NCBI RefSeq assembly: GCF_946479885.1
Contig: NZ_CAMLHM010000071.1
Span: forward strand, 1-17,726
Direction: 5' to 3'
From: an uncultured Devosia sp.
GTDB taxonomy: Bacteria > Pseudomonadota > Alphaproteobacteria > Rhizobiales > Devosiaceae
Length of the DNA: 17,726 nt
This document shows positions 1 through 6,046 of the stretch, piece by piece; positions within the stretch are counted from its first letter, which is position 1, and each line of letters opens with the position of its first letter. The notes beneath the pieces were generated by a model, which was given only the letters and a program-made list of their open reading frames with translations, made no database searches and was not told the DNA's origin. Both the position numbers and the translations under genes were made by a program.

Positions 1-174
1 ATGCCCGGGTGCTCGCCGGAATCCATCGCTGAGCCGCCCCGGCCAAGCCCCTGGCCAGCATGGTAAATTTTGCCGGAATCACATCGATAAAACACGCATA
101 AAAACTGCGTGGTAGTTTTCGGACCGGCCTAAGTCGGCCCCCTTAGCGTGGTCTCCATCAGGGAGATCACATAA
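1..174. other. Upstream non-coding leader, left window edge
   Basis: No convincing gene is visible here. A plus-strand frame is open from base 1 to a TAA at 64-66 and would encode a proline-rich 21-residue tail; it could be the end of a gene lying to the left or mere chance. A 6-bp inverted repeat with a 7-nt loop (CACGCA at 93-98, TGCGTG at 106-111) is followed by GTAGTTTT and could be a weak terminator for anything entering from the left. A purine-rich ribosome-binding site (AGGGAG) sits near 160-165, ahead of the ATG at 175. Confidence 0.35.
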
Positions 175-807
175 ATGCACTCGAACAAGAAAGGACTGGG
201 AGCCGCGCTCATGGGTGCCCTCATGGCACTGGCTGCGAGCATCAGTCCGACCCAGGCGTTCGACACCGCCAATGTCGCTTTCGTGCAGACCGTTGGCGGC
301 AATACCAGCATTCCGGTGGGCCATGCCGAGTTCTGCAAGAGCCGCCCCGACGAATGCCGCGCCTATGCCCACCCGGTCGAGCTCGTGTCGCTCACCGAGG
401 GCCTCTGGCAGCAGCTGCTGTCGGTCAATGCCGGCGTCAACCAGCATGTCGCGCCGGTCACCGACCAGGACCTCTATCAGGTCGCCGAATTCTGGACCTA
501 TCCCAACGGCTATGGCGATTGCGAAGATTACGCCCTGGCCAAGCGCCGCGAGCTGGTCAATGCCGGCTGGCCGGCCAGTACGCTGCTGATGGCCGTCGTC
601 AAGCAGGCCAATGGCGAAGGCCATGCCGTGCTGATGGTCCGCACCGATCGCGGGGACCTGGTGCTAGACAACCAGGTCGGCTCGATCGATCTGTGGAGCC
701 AGACCCCCTACAAGTTCATCAAGCGCCAGTCGCAGGCCAATGCCGGCCAGTGGGTCGACATGATCGATAACCGCGACATCGTCACCGCCACCGCCGCCAT
801 CAACTAG
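175..807 (+). CDS. Transglutaminase-like cysteine peptidase (BTLCP/LapG-type family), secreted
   Basis: This 210-residue protein has a signal peptide (charged start, hydrophobic stretch at about 9-22, Ala-rich cleavage region ending near residue 28), so it should act in the periplasm. The bacterial transglutaminase-like cysteine peptidase fold is indicated by a Cys-His-Asp triad: C116 in GDCEDYA, H150 in GEGHAVLMV and D165 in LVLDN. The order and approximate spacing match LapG, the periplasmic protease that trims large adhesins. An early segment (SIPVGHAEFC, residues 45-54) is also typical of the alphaproteobacterial branch. The ATG at 175 follows an AGGGAG ribosome-binding site. No LapD-like receptor or LapA-like adhesin lies beside it, so the substrate is unknown. 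The family call is firm; a LapG role is only an inference. Confidence 0.9.
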   Translation: MHSNKKGLGAALMGALMALAASISPTQAFDTANVAFVQTVGGNTSIPVGHAEFCKSRPDECRAYAHPVELVSLTEGLWQQLLSVNAGVNQHVAPVTDQDLYQVAEFWTYPNGYGDCEDYALAKRRELVNAGWPASTLLMAVVKQANGEGHAVLMVRTDRGDLVLDNQVGSIDLWSQTPYKFIKRQSQANAGQWVDMIDNRDIVTATAAIN

Positions 808-824
808 GATTTAGTGAGACACGA

Positions 825-965
825 CGGAGTAGTGAGACTGAGACGAGGCTGAGCCGAAAACGGCGGGCCTGGAGAACCGGAGCGGAGCGTACTTTGGTAC
901 GTGAGCACCGGAAGCGCAGAAGCCCGCGGTTTGCAGGCCAGCATCGTCTCAGTATCACTGCTCCG
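825..965. repeat. 141-bp imperfect palindrome (ERIC-like intergenic element)
   Basis: The sequence folds back on itself almost end to end around a TTTG loop at 893-896. The inner stem is CGTAC (888-892) with GTACG (897-901). The outer arms, 825-851 and 939-965, match at about 24 of 27 positions (for example CGGAG at 825-829 against CTCCG at 961-965). The middle of each arm matches less well but stays alignable, including a shared GCGGGC block. The size and layout resemble ERIC-type intergenic repeats, non-autonomous elements that persist in transcribed intergenic DNA. There is only one copy in this window, so its repetitive nature is inferred. AGTGAGAC also occurs twice in direct orientation, at 813-820 and 831-838. 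Confidence 0.7.
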
Positions 966-1012
966 AGAGTTCCGGACCCCGCCCAAAGCCTATCCCTGAT
1001 AGGGGTCTGATG

Positions 1013-1055
1013 AATGAGGCCAGCTTCGTAACCCGAAGCTGGCCTCATTGTTTTT
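1013..1055 (+). terminator. Strong intrinsic terminator
   Basis: A perfect 16-bp stem (1013-1028 with 1034-1049) closes a 5-nt loop (TAACC) and is followed by GTTTTT. The T tract lies on the plus side, so it mainly ends plus-strand transcription coming from the peptidase gene 205 bp upstream and through the palindromic element. On the minus strand no T tract follows the stem. Confidence 0.88.
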
Positions 1056-1080
1056 CAAACGCATGGGGCCGGCAGGCCCG

Positions 1081-1401
1081 CTAGAACCGGGTTAGGACAT
1101 AGGCTCCCAGGAACAGCAACCCTGTGAGAAACGCCCAGCTGAAAGCCACCACCGCCGAAACCAGCGCCGACGTCATGGAGAGGGTGCCGCCCTCCTCCTG
1201 CCGCCAGCCCATCTGCAGCATGATGTACGGACCGCAGATGAAGCTCATGGCCAGGTTGCCCATGGAATTGAAGAAGGTCTTGCCGTCATAGCGCAGCATA
1301 GCCTGCTGCTTTGCCAGCCATTGGTAGAGATGCGTGCCCGCCCCTGCGACGCAAAGGCCTGTGGCAATACAAAACGCTGCCGTCAGCAATTCCCTGGTCA
1401 T
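1081..1401 (-). CDS. Small integral membrane protein of unknown function
   Basis: The 106-residue product carries three likely membrane segments, at about residues 5-27, 48-66 and 78-103, separated by short charged loops (KQQAMLRYDGK and RQEEGG). No catalytic motif is visible. The ATG at 1401 is preferred over the TTG at 1431 because a GGGGA stretch lies just upstream of it and the segment between the two is arginine-rich and unlike a membrane-protein start. It may belong to one of the small domain-of-unknown-function membrane families common in Hyphomicrobiales, but I could not name the family with certainty. It is divergent from the gene at 1506, and the shared upstream region holds a CtrA-type box. 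Confidence 0.75.
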   Translation of the reverse strand: MTRELLTAAFCIATGLCVAGAGTHLYQWLAKQQAMLRYDGKTFFNSMGNLAMSFICGPYIMLQMGWRQEEGGTLSMTSALVSAVVAFSWAFLTGLLFLGAYVLTRF

Positions 1402-1440
1402 GCCAATTCGTCCCCGCCGCAGGCGCCCCAAGCGCGCTCA

Positions 1441-1455
1441 TTAACCCTTCATTAA
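1441..1455. promoter_or_regulatory. CtrA-type binding box TTAA-N7-TTAA
   Basis: TTAA at 1441-1444 and TTAA at 1452-1455 are separated by exactly seven bases (CCCTTCA). This is the consensus recognised by CtrA, the cell-cycle response regulator of alphaproteobacteria. Because TTAA is self-complementary, the site reads identically on both strands. It lies between divergent start codons at 1401 and 1506, and another TTAA overlaps the second start (1503-1506). TTAA is scarce in DNA this GC-rich, which makes the exact spacing less likely to be chance. Binding has not been shown. Confidence 0.6.
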
Positions 1456-1505
1456 GCATATTGCCCGCCCAATGCGCTGTCACCTCCCCACGGCGAAACT
1501 GGTTA

Positions 1506-2192
1506 ATGCTGGAGATGCGTTCTCAATCGGCTCCGGCCAGCCATCATTCCGGCCAGTCGTCGCTGGCCTATAACCTTGCGGCCATTGCAGTTTTGGTGCT
1601 GCTGCTGGCCGTCGGCGCCGCCTACCTGGTGGACGAATTGGGCCGCGCCACCCGCATCCCTGCCCCGTCACTCGATGATTCCGAGCCGATTCAGCAGACC
1701 ATTTCGGGGCGCGAGCTATCCATTCCCACCGCCTGGTTCCGCTATGGCGAGCAGATCCGCAACGGATTCACCAACCAGATCGACCTGCGCATTCTCTATG
1801 CGCCCGAGGGTGTGGAAACCCCGATCCCCATGGACATAACGCTGCTCCCACGCAGCCGCGCGCGCGCCAGCGCCCGCCTGCTCGATGGCGTCTACCTGCA
1901 TCAGTTCGCCGAACAAACTCTTGGCGGTGTGCCCGGTCTCGTGGGCAAGCCCATGCTGGCAAGCAATGGTTACGCCGGCGAAAGCGTCTGGTACGACGCG
2001 CTTTCGCCTGACCCATTCGTCGCCAAATGCGTGGAGCCGGTCGCCCCCGACGGCGTGGCGCAATGCGTGCGCACGGTCTACCTGCCCAGCGGCATCGCGG
2101 CGGTCTACACCTTCGACGCCACCGCACTCCAATCCTGGCGCCAGTTCGACGCGGAAATCCAACGCTGGCTCAGTCACATCGGCGCCTGGTAG
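1506..2192 (+). CDS. Single-pass inner-membrane protein with large periplasmic domain, unknown function
   Basis: This 228-residue protein has one membrane helix at about residues 22-43 (Leu/Ala/Val-rich, after a short Ser/His-rich cytoplasmic tail) followed by a soluble domain of about 180 residues. The domain has the look of a secreted beta-rich fold with two closely placed cysteines (KCVEP and QCVRT) that could form a disulfide. I do not recognise the family. The reading frame stays open far upstream, but the ATG at 1506 is the first that gives a normal membrane anchor; a second ATG at 1515 (M4) is possible. Upstream lies the CtrA-type box, so expression may follow the cell cycle. It ends before a bidirectional terminator shared with the DUF3126 gene. 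Confidence 0.8.
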   Translation: MLEMRSQSAPASHHSGQSSLAYNLAAIAVLVLLLAVGAAYLVDELGRATRIPAPSLDDSEPIQQTISGRELSIPTAWFRYGEQIRNGFTNQIDLRILYAPEGVETPIPMDITLLPRSRARASARLLDGVYLHQFAEQTLGGVPGLVGKPMLASNGYAGESVWYDALSPDPFVAKCVEPVAPDGVAQCVRTVYLPSGIAAVYTFDATALQSWRQFDAEIQRWLSHIGAW

Positions 2193-2247
2193 CAAGGTCG
2201 GGTGCCAACGGTTCGGCACCCGCAGGCCGGCCACCACCCCAAACAAA

Positions 2248-2270
2248 CCCCCGCTTTCGCGGGGGCATTT
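2248..2270. terminator. Bidirectional intrinsic terminator between convergent genes
   Basis: A 7-bp GC stem (CCCCCGC at 2248-2254 with GCGGGGG at 2259-2265) closes a TTTC loop. It is followed by CATTT on the plus strand and by TTTGTTT on the minus strand, so it can stop transcripts from both the membrane-protein gene ending at 2192 and the DUF3126 gene ending at 2274. A second small hairpin (GGTGCC at 2201-2206, GGCACC at 2215-2220) lies between it and the plus-strand stop. Confidence 0.8.
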
Positions 2271-2273
2271 CAT

Positions 2274-2492
2274 TCAGCTCACTTCGTCCAGGTCGATATC
2301 GAGGATCGACATGTTGAAGATGTAGGACTTGTCGCCGTCCTCGTCGTCGACATGGATGAGCCCGATCGATTCATCGCCAATGAACACTTCGACGGAATCG
2401 TTTAGCTTGGCGCGCGGCCGCACGTCGATGTTCTTGTTGTTGAACTTCAGTTGCAGGAACTTCTGCAGCTTGATGATCTCGGGATGGTTCAC
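2274..2492 (-). CDS. DUF3126 family protein
   Basis: The 72-residue acidic cytosolic protein matches the alphaproteobacterial DUF3126 pattern: a short helical start (about 1-18), a segment with basic residues and an Arg-Pro-Arg (about 24-28), then VEVFIGDESIG and an Asp/Glu-rich stretch (HVDDEDGDKS) leading to a conserved DIDLDE end. Its function is unknown. The start is GTG at 2492, with AGGA eight bases before it. It lies 142 bp downstream of cysE on the same strand, an arrangement I recall as common in this bacterial group, so it is probably read from the cysE transcript, although inverted repeats in the gap could modulate this. Confidence 0.82.
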   Translation of the reverse strand: MNHPEIIKLQKFLQLKFNNKNIDVRPRAKLNDSVEVFIGDESIGLIHVDDEDGDKSYIFNMSILDIDLDEVS

Positions 2493-2531
2493 TGTCGGTG
2501 TCCTGCTGATTTGCGTTGAGCCGGCAATCTA

Positions 2532-2582
2532 GTCACCGTTGCAAGGCATACAACCCCTGAACGGTGGCATTTTAGCGGTGAC
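2532..2582. repeat. Overlapping inverted repeats in the cysE-DUF3126 gap
   Basis: GTCACCGTT (2532-2540) can pair with AACGGTG (2560-2566) or with CGGTGAC (2576-2582). The two pairings use the same arm and exclude each other. No T tract follows either structure on the minus strand, so a simple terminator is unlikely. A processing site or weak attenuator between the two genes is possible, and chance cannot be ruled out. Confidence 0.3.
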
Positions 2583-2634
2583 AACCCGGCTGGCGGGCTT
2601 GCTCGCATGCGCGGCTGGGCTGGATCGCCCGGCG

Positions 2635-3477
2635 CTAGGAATGGCCGCCCGGCGCCGGCAGGTCGTAGACGAGGACCATCTGGTCCATGACCAGCGCCGG
2701 CTGCGCGCAGCCCGCCGCGCCGATCACCTTGGCCGGCACGCCGGCAACGGTGACCCGCGGGGGCACTTCCTTGAGCACGACCGAACCCGCGCCGATGCGC
2801 GAGCAATCGCCGATGATGATGTTGCCCAGCACCTTGGCGCCAGCCCCGATCAGCACGCCATTGCCGATCTTGGGATGGCGATCCTGGTCCGACTTGCCAG
2901 TGCCGCCCAGCGTCACGTTCTGCAGCATCGACACATTATCACCCACGACCGCGGTCTCGCCGATGACCAGGCCCGTGCCGTGGTCGAGCATGATGCCCTT
3001 GCCCATCGGTACGGCTGGGTTGATGTCGACCTGGAACACCTGGCTGGACCGGCTCTGCAGATAAAGCGCAAAGTCCCGCCGCCCGGCCTTGAACATGGCA
3101 TGGGCAAAGCGGTGCGTCTGGATGGCCTGGTAGCCCTTGAAGAACAGCAGCGGCTCGATGGCCCGGTGGCAGGCCGGGTCGCGCTCCAGCGTCGCCGCAA
3201 GGTCGACGCGCGCGCGCTCCCCGATCTCGGGAGCATCCGCCATCGTTTCGGCAAAGGCCTGGCGGATCAGATCCGCCGACACATCGTCATGGTCGAGGCG
3301 CGCTGCAAGCCGGTGCGCCAGGGCCTGTTCGAAGGTGTCGTGGTTCAGAATCGCCGAAATGGCCATGTTCGACAGCGACGGCTCGGCCGCCACGATCTGC
3401 TGCGCCCCCGCGCGCACGGCTTCCCATACGGGATCGATCGATTGGATCTCCGCCGATTTTCTGACGCTGGTGGACAT
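2635..3477 (-). CDS. cysE: Serine O-acetyltransferase
   Basis: CysE transfers acetyl from acetyl-CoA to L-serine, giving O-acetylserine, the committed step of cysteine synthesis in the cytosol. The 280-residue protein has the usual two-part layout: an all-helical N-terminal domain (about 1-145) and a left-handed beta-helix of hexapeptide repeats (about 150-253). Catalytic landmarks are D151 in VDINPA, D165-H166 in MLDHGTG and H201 in DRHPKIG, with the CoA-site block VTLGGTGKS between. The third residue of the usual DIHPA block is Asn here. The ATG at 3477 has GGAG seven bases upstream; an in-frame ATG at 3495 lacks a ribosome-binding site and lies too close to the predicted transcription start. 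A clear promoter is visible just upstream. Cysteine feedback inhibition is known for the family. Confidence 0.96.
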   Translation of the reverse strand: MSTSVRKSAEIQSIDPVWEAVRAGAQQIVAAEPSLSNMAISAILNHDTFEQALAHRLAARLDHDDVSADLIRQAFAETMADAPEIGERARVDLAATLERDPACHRAIEPLLFFKGYQAIQTHRFAHAMFKAGRRDFALYLQSRSSQVFQVDINPAVPMGKGIMLDHGTGLVIGETAVVGDNVSMLQNVTLGGTGKSDQDRHPKIGNGVLIGAGAKVLGNIIIGDCSRIGAGSVVLKEVPPRVTVAGVPAKVIGAAGCAQPALVMDQMVLVYDLPAPGGHS

Positions 3478-3506
3478 GGGCCGGCTCCGCTTCATCGAGA
3501 AACACC

Positions 3507-3535
3507 GATATAAGCCATTCTGTGCTCCGACACAA
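3507..3535 (-). promoter_or_regulatory. Candidate sigma-70-type promoter of cysE
   Basis: Reading the minus strand, TTGTGT (3535-3530) and TATATC (3512-3507) are separated by 17 bp. Transcription would start near 3500, about 23 bases before the cysE ATG at 3477. It lies in the short gap after the alpha/beta hydrolase stop, so cysE can be transcribed independently of that gene. Confidence 0.5.
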
Positions 3536-3571
3536 AGCCCGGACGCGCCATTTGGTTCACGATCGCCTCAC

Positions 3572-4327
3572 TTAGCCGAATGTCCTGCTCAGGAATGCCA
3601 GTGCCGCAGTCTTGAACGCCTTGTCGCCCGTGGCCCGCATGTGGTCGCGCTTGGGGATCACGAAGGCCTCGCCCTGCGGCAGCAGCTCGGCCAGCGGTCC
3701 GGGTGGCCCGGCCATCTCGTCCGCCTCACCCACAGCCACCAGCACCGGCTGGCTGATCCGCCGCACATCGGCCCGCGCCATCGGCTGGCGCGACGTTTCC
3801 ATGCAGGCCGCCAGCGCGGCCCGATCGGCCCCGGTATGATCGGCAAAGATACGAAACTGTCGTGCCGTCGGATGCGTCAGTCCCGCCAGCTCGGGCGCCA
3901 AGAGCCCGGAAATGATGTCATTGCCATCGCTCAGCCCGTTGATCAGGTTCATCCCCATGCCACCGAAAATGGCGCAGGCGACACGCTCCTCATGCTCATA
4001 GGCCATGAACGCGCTGATCCGCGCGCCCATCGAATAGCCCAGCACGGCGGCCTGTGCGATGCCGAGATGGTCAAGCAGCGCCACGGCGTCGCGCGCCATG
4101 TCCGCTGGGTAATACCGCTCGGGATCATAGGGCTTGTCCGAGCCGCCATGGCCGCGATTGTCCAGCGTGATGGCGCGATACCCTGCCCCAACCAGTGTCT
4201 CGACCCAGCCGGTGTCGATCCAGTTCACCTTGCCGCTCGAGGCAAAGCCGTGAATGCACAAGACCGGCTTGCCGGCACCGGCCACCTCGTAGGCCAGGTT
4301 CAAACCGTCGGACTGGAAGCTGGGCAA
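3572..4327 (-). CDS. Alpha/beta hydrolase
   Basis: This 251-residue cytosolic enzyme shows the full alpha/beta-hydrolase layout: the oxyanion-hole HGF at residues 26-28, the conserved DNRGHGGSD loop (about 56-64), the nucleophile elbow GYSMG with S99, the acid D203 in VGEADEM and the base H229 in KRDHMRA. The substrate cannot be read from sequence; esterase, lactonase or haloperoxidase-like activities are all possible. The frame is open to an ATG at 4396, but the extra 23 residues (Cys/Arg-rich) do not look like the family. A TTG at 4327 has AGGA seven bases upstream and begins the protein at the usual MPSFQSDGL-type start, so I prefer it. cysE follows on the same strand after 94 bp. Confidence 0.88.
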   Translation of the reverse strand: MPSFQSDGLNLAYEVAGAGKPVLCIHGFASSGKVNWIDTGWVETLVGAGYRAITLDNRGHGGSDKPYDPERYYPADMARDAVALLDHLGIAQAAVLGYSMGARISAFMAYEHEERVACAIFGGMGMNLINGLSDGNDIISGLLAPELAGLTHPTARQFRIFADHTGADRAALAACMETSRQPMARADVRRISQPVLVAVGEADEMAGPPGPLAELLPQGEAFVIPKRDHMRATGDKAFKTAALAFLSRTFG

Positions 4328-4378
4328 AGCGGAATCCTGTTGCTTGCGGCGAAGGCCGAGAAATCTGCAAGAAAAGTA

Positions 4379-4401
4379 GCAGCATTCCTGCGGCATGCTG
4401 C
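4379..4401. promoter_or_regulatory. Candidate operator dyad in divergent promoter region
   Basis: A perfect 7-bp inverted repeat, GCAGCAT (4379-4385) and ATGCTGC (4395-4401) separated by nine bases, lies between the divergent hydrolase (start 4327) and zinc-finger gene (start 4472). The spacing suits a dimeric helix-turn-helix regulator. No regulator gene is adjacent. Confidence 0.3.
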
Positions 4402-4471
4402 CGGGTATGAACCCTTTTCTTCACCCCGTGCTTGGCATATGGTCCGGCCAAATCAAACAGGTTTTCTCGTC

Positions 4472-4717
4472 ATGGCACACGGCACCACGCCCCATTTCCA
4501 CAATACCGAAGGGCTTCGCCAGATCGAGGTCGGGTCCAAGGAATTCCAGTGCGTCGGAGCCCTGCCGCCCTTCGATCATCCCCATATCTATCTGGACATG
4601 GGCAAGGACAACGAGATCGTTTGTCCTTATTGTTCAACGCATTACGTGTTCAACTCCAAGCTGGCCGTCGGTACCTCCAACCCGCTTTCCGCCATCTTCC
4701 ACGCTGACGCCGCCTAA
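4472..4717 (+). CDS. CHCC zinc-finger domain protein (NDUFS6-like fold)
   Basis: The 81-residue protein carries a zinc-binding set C27-x8-H36-x14-C51-x2-C54, the signature of the zf-CHCC family that also includes the complex I accessory subunit NDUFS6. It ends in a short hydrophilic tail after YVFNSKLAVG. Bacterial members are small soluble proteins; a link to complex I assembly is known for the eukaryotic and some alphaproteobacterial relatives but is not shown here. The ATG at 4472 has only a weak AGG-type ribosome-binding site. The stop lies nine bases before the FAD monooxygenase start, so the two are probably co-transcribed and translationally coupled. Confidence 0.9.
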   Translation: MAHGTTPHFHNTEGLRQIEVGSKEFQCVGALPPFDHPHIYLDMGKDNEIVCPYCSTHYVFNSKLAVGTSNPLSAIFHADAA

Positions 4718-4726
4718 GCGCGGGCC

Positions 4727-5932
4727 ATGCCCGGCAGCGGCCGTACCTATTATGTCGCCGGTGCTGGAATCACCGGCCTCACGCTCGCTCTGGCGCTCGC
4801 CAAATTCGGCGCCACCGTGGTCGTGCTCGAGCGTAGCCAGACCATCTCGGAGTTCGGCGCCGGTCTCCAGATCAGCCCTAACGCCCGGAAAATCCTCAAC
4901 AATCTTGGGCTGGACGATGCCCTGGCCGCCCGCAGCCTCGAACCTGATGGCATCGACATCTATCCCTGGCGCCGCGCCGCGCCCTTGGTCACGCTGGAAC
5001 TCGGCGTCGTCATGCGACAGCGCTTCGGCTCCCCCTATGCGGTGATGCACCGCGCCGACCTCGCCGACGCGCTCTATATGGCCTGTCGCCGCTTCGCCAA
5101 TATCGACATCCTGTTCGGCGTGCGCGGCTGGGACGTGGTCTCCCATGCCCGCGGCGTCACCGTCTCGATCGACGAGGCCAACGGCCAGTCACGCACCGGC
5201 CGCGCCCAGGCCTTCATCGGCGCCGACGGCGTCCATTCCCGCACCCGCACCGAAATTCTGGGTGGACCACCGGCGCAATACCGCCAGCAGGTGGCCTGGC
5301 GCACCCTGCTGCCCTTCGATTCCGCCGTGGGCCAGATCGTCCTCGATCGTGTCTCGGTGCTCTTCGCCCCGGGCCACCACATGGTCTGCTACCCCTTGCC
5401 GCACCGGCAGCAGGTCAATCTGGCCCTCTTCGCCAAGGTCCCCAAGGGCCAGGCCGAATTCGGCAACATGCCCCAGCTGCCAAAGGCGCTGCGGCGCAGC
5501 GGACGGTTCAATGTTCTGCTCGCCGCCGCGGGGGACCGCTGGTCGGCCTGGCCGATGTCCACCGTTCATGCGCCGAGCTGGCACGCGGGTAATATCGGGC
5601 TGGCCGGCGACGCGGCGCATGCCATGGTGCCGTTCCAGGCCCAGGGCGCGGCCATGGGCATCGAGGATGCGGCCACTCTGGCTCCGCTGCTGATTGCCGA
5701 GCCCAATGCCGAGGCTGCCTTCGAGAAATACGAACTGGCGCGACAGGCCCGCGTCGCCCGCGTGGCGCGGACATCGGCTGCCAATGGCCGCATCTTTCAC
5801 CTGCCCTGGCCCCTCAGCATTGCCCGCAATGCGGTGATCGGCCTGCAGGGAAGCCGCGGACACCTGCGCCGCCTGGCCTGGCTCTATGGCCATGAAATCG
5901 GGCCGGCACCCACCATTTCCCAGGCCCAATAG
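4727..5932 (+). CDS. FAD-dependent monooxygenase (UbiH/salicylate-hydroxylase-like)
   Basis: This 401-residue group A flavoprotein hydroxylase inserts one oxygen atom into an aromatic or similar ring using FAD and NAD(P)H. Visible motifs are the dinucleotide-binding GAGITG (12-17) with E35 ending the second strand, the GADG fingerprint (165-168, followed by VHS), and the second FAD motif GLAGDAAHAMVPFQAQG (about 291-307). Length and motif order fit the salicylate 1-monooxygenase-like branch more than a true ubiquinone hydroxylase, but the substrate is not decidable. It follows the zinc-finger gene by nine bases, suggesting an operon. The region after it (5933-6046) contains only a modest hairpin (CGGCCT at 5964-5969 with AGGCCG at 5979-5984) without a T tract. 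Confidence 0.9.
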   Translation: MPGSGRTYYVAGAGITGLTLALALAKFGATVVVLERSQTISEFGAGLQISPNARKILNNLGLDDALAARSLEPDGIDIYPWRRAAPLVTLELGVVMRQRFGSPYAVMHRADLADALYMACRRFANIDILFGVRGWDVVSHARGVTVSIDEANGQSRTGRAQAFIGADGVHSRTRTEILGGPPAQYRQQVAWRTLLPFDSAVGQIVLDRVSVLFAPGHHMVCYPLPHRQQVNLALFAKVPKGQAEFGNMPQLPKALRRSGRFNVLLAAAGDRWSAWPMSTVHAPSWHAGNIGLAGDAAHAMVPFQAQGAAMGIEDAATLAPLLIAEPNAEAAFEKYELARQARVARVARTSAANGRIFHLPWPLSIARNAVIGLQGSRGHLRRLAWLYGHEIGPAPTISQAQ

Positions 5933-6046
5933 CGACGCCGCGATGGAACTTTGCCGCGCCCTTCGGCCTTGCTTTGGCAGGCCGGCCTGTGTCAACTGCG
6001 CGACACGACAGCGGCCGGTCCGGATTCCATAGGTTAGCGCCCAAGT

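Noticed and set aside
989..1003. CCTATC/GATAGG hairpin as a separate regulatory element
   Set aside because: A very short stem in the gap between the palindrome and the terminator; no evidence beyond symmetry.
2539..3513. 324-codon plus-strand frame opposite cysE
   Set aside because: cysE is unmistakable on the minus strand; this frame is Arg/His-rich without motifs, a usual by-product of GC-rich third positions.
3137..4471. Upstream extension of the zinc-finger protein frame
   Set aside because: It runs antisense through cysE and the hydrolase and adds more than 400 residues unlike any CHCC zinc-finger protein; the ATG at 4472 gives the normal length.
5964..5984. Hairpin after the FAD monooxygenase as a terminator
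   Set aside because: The 6-bp stem is not followed by a T tract, so termination is unsupported.
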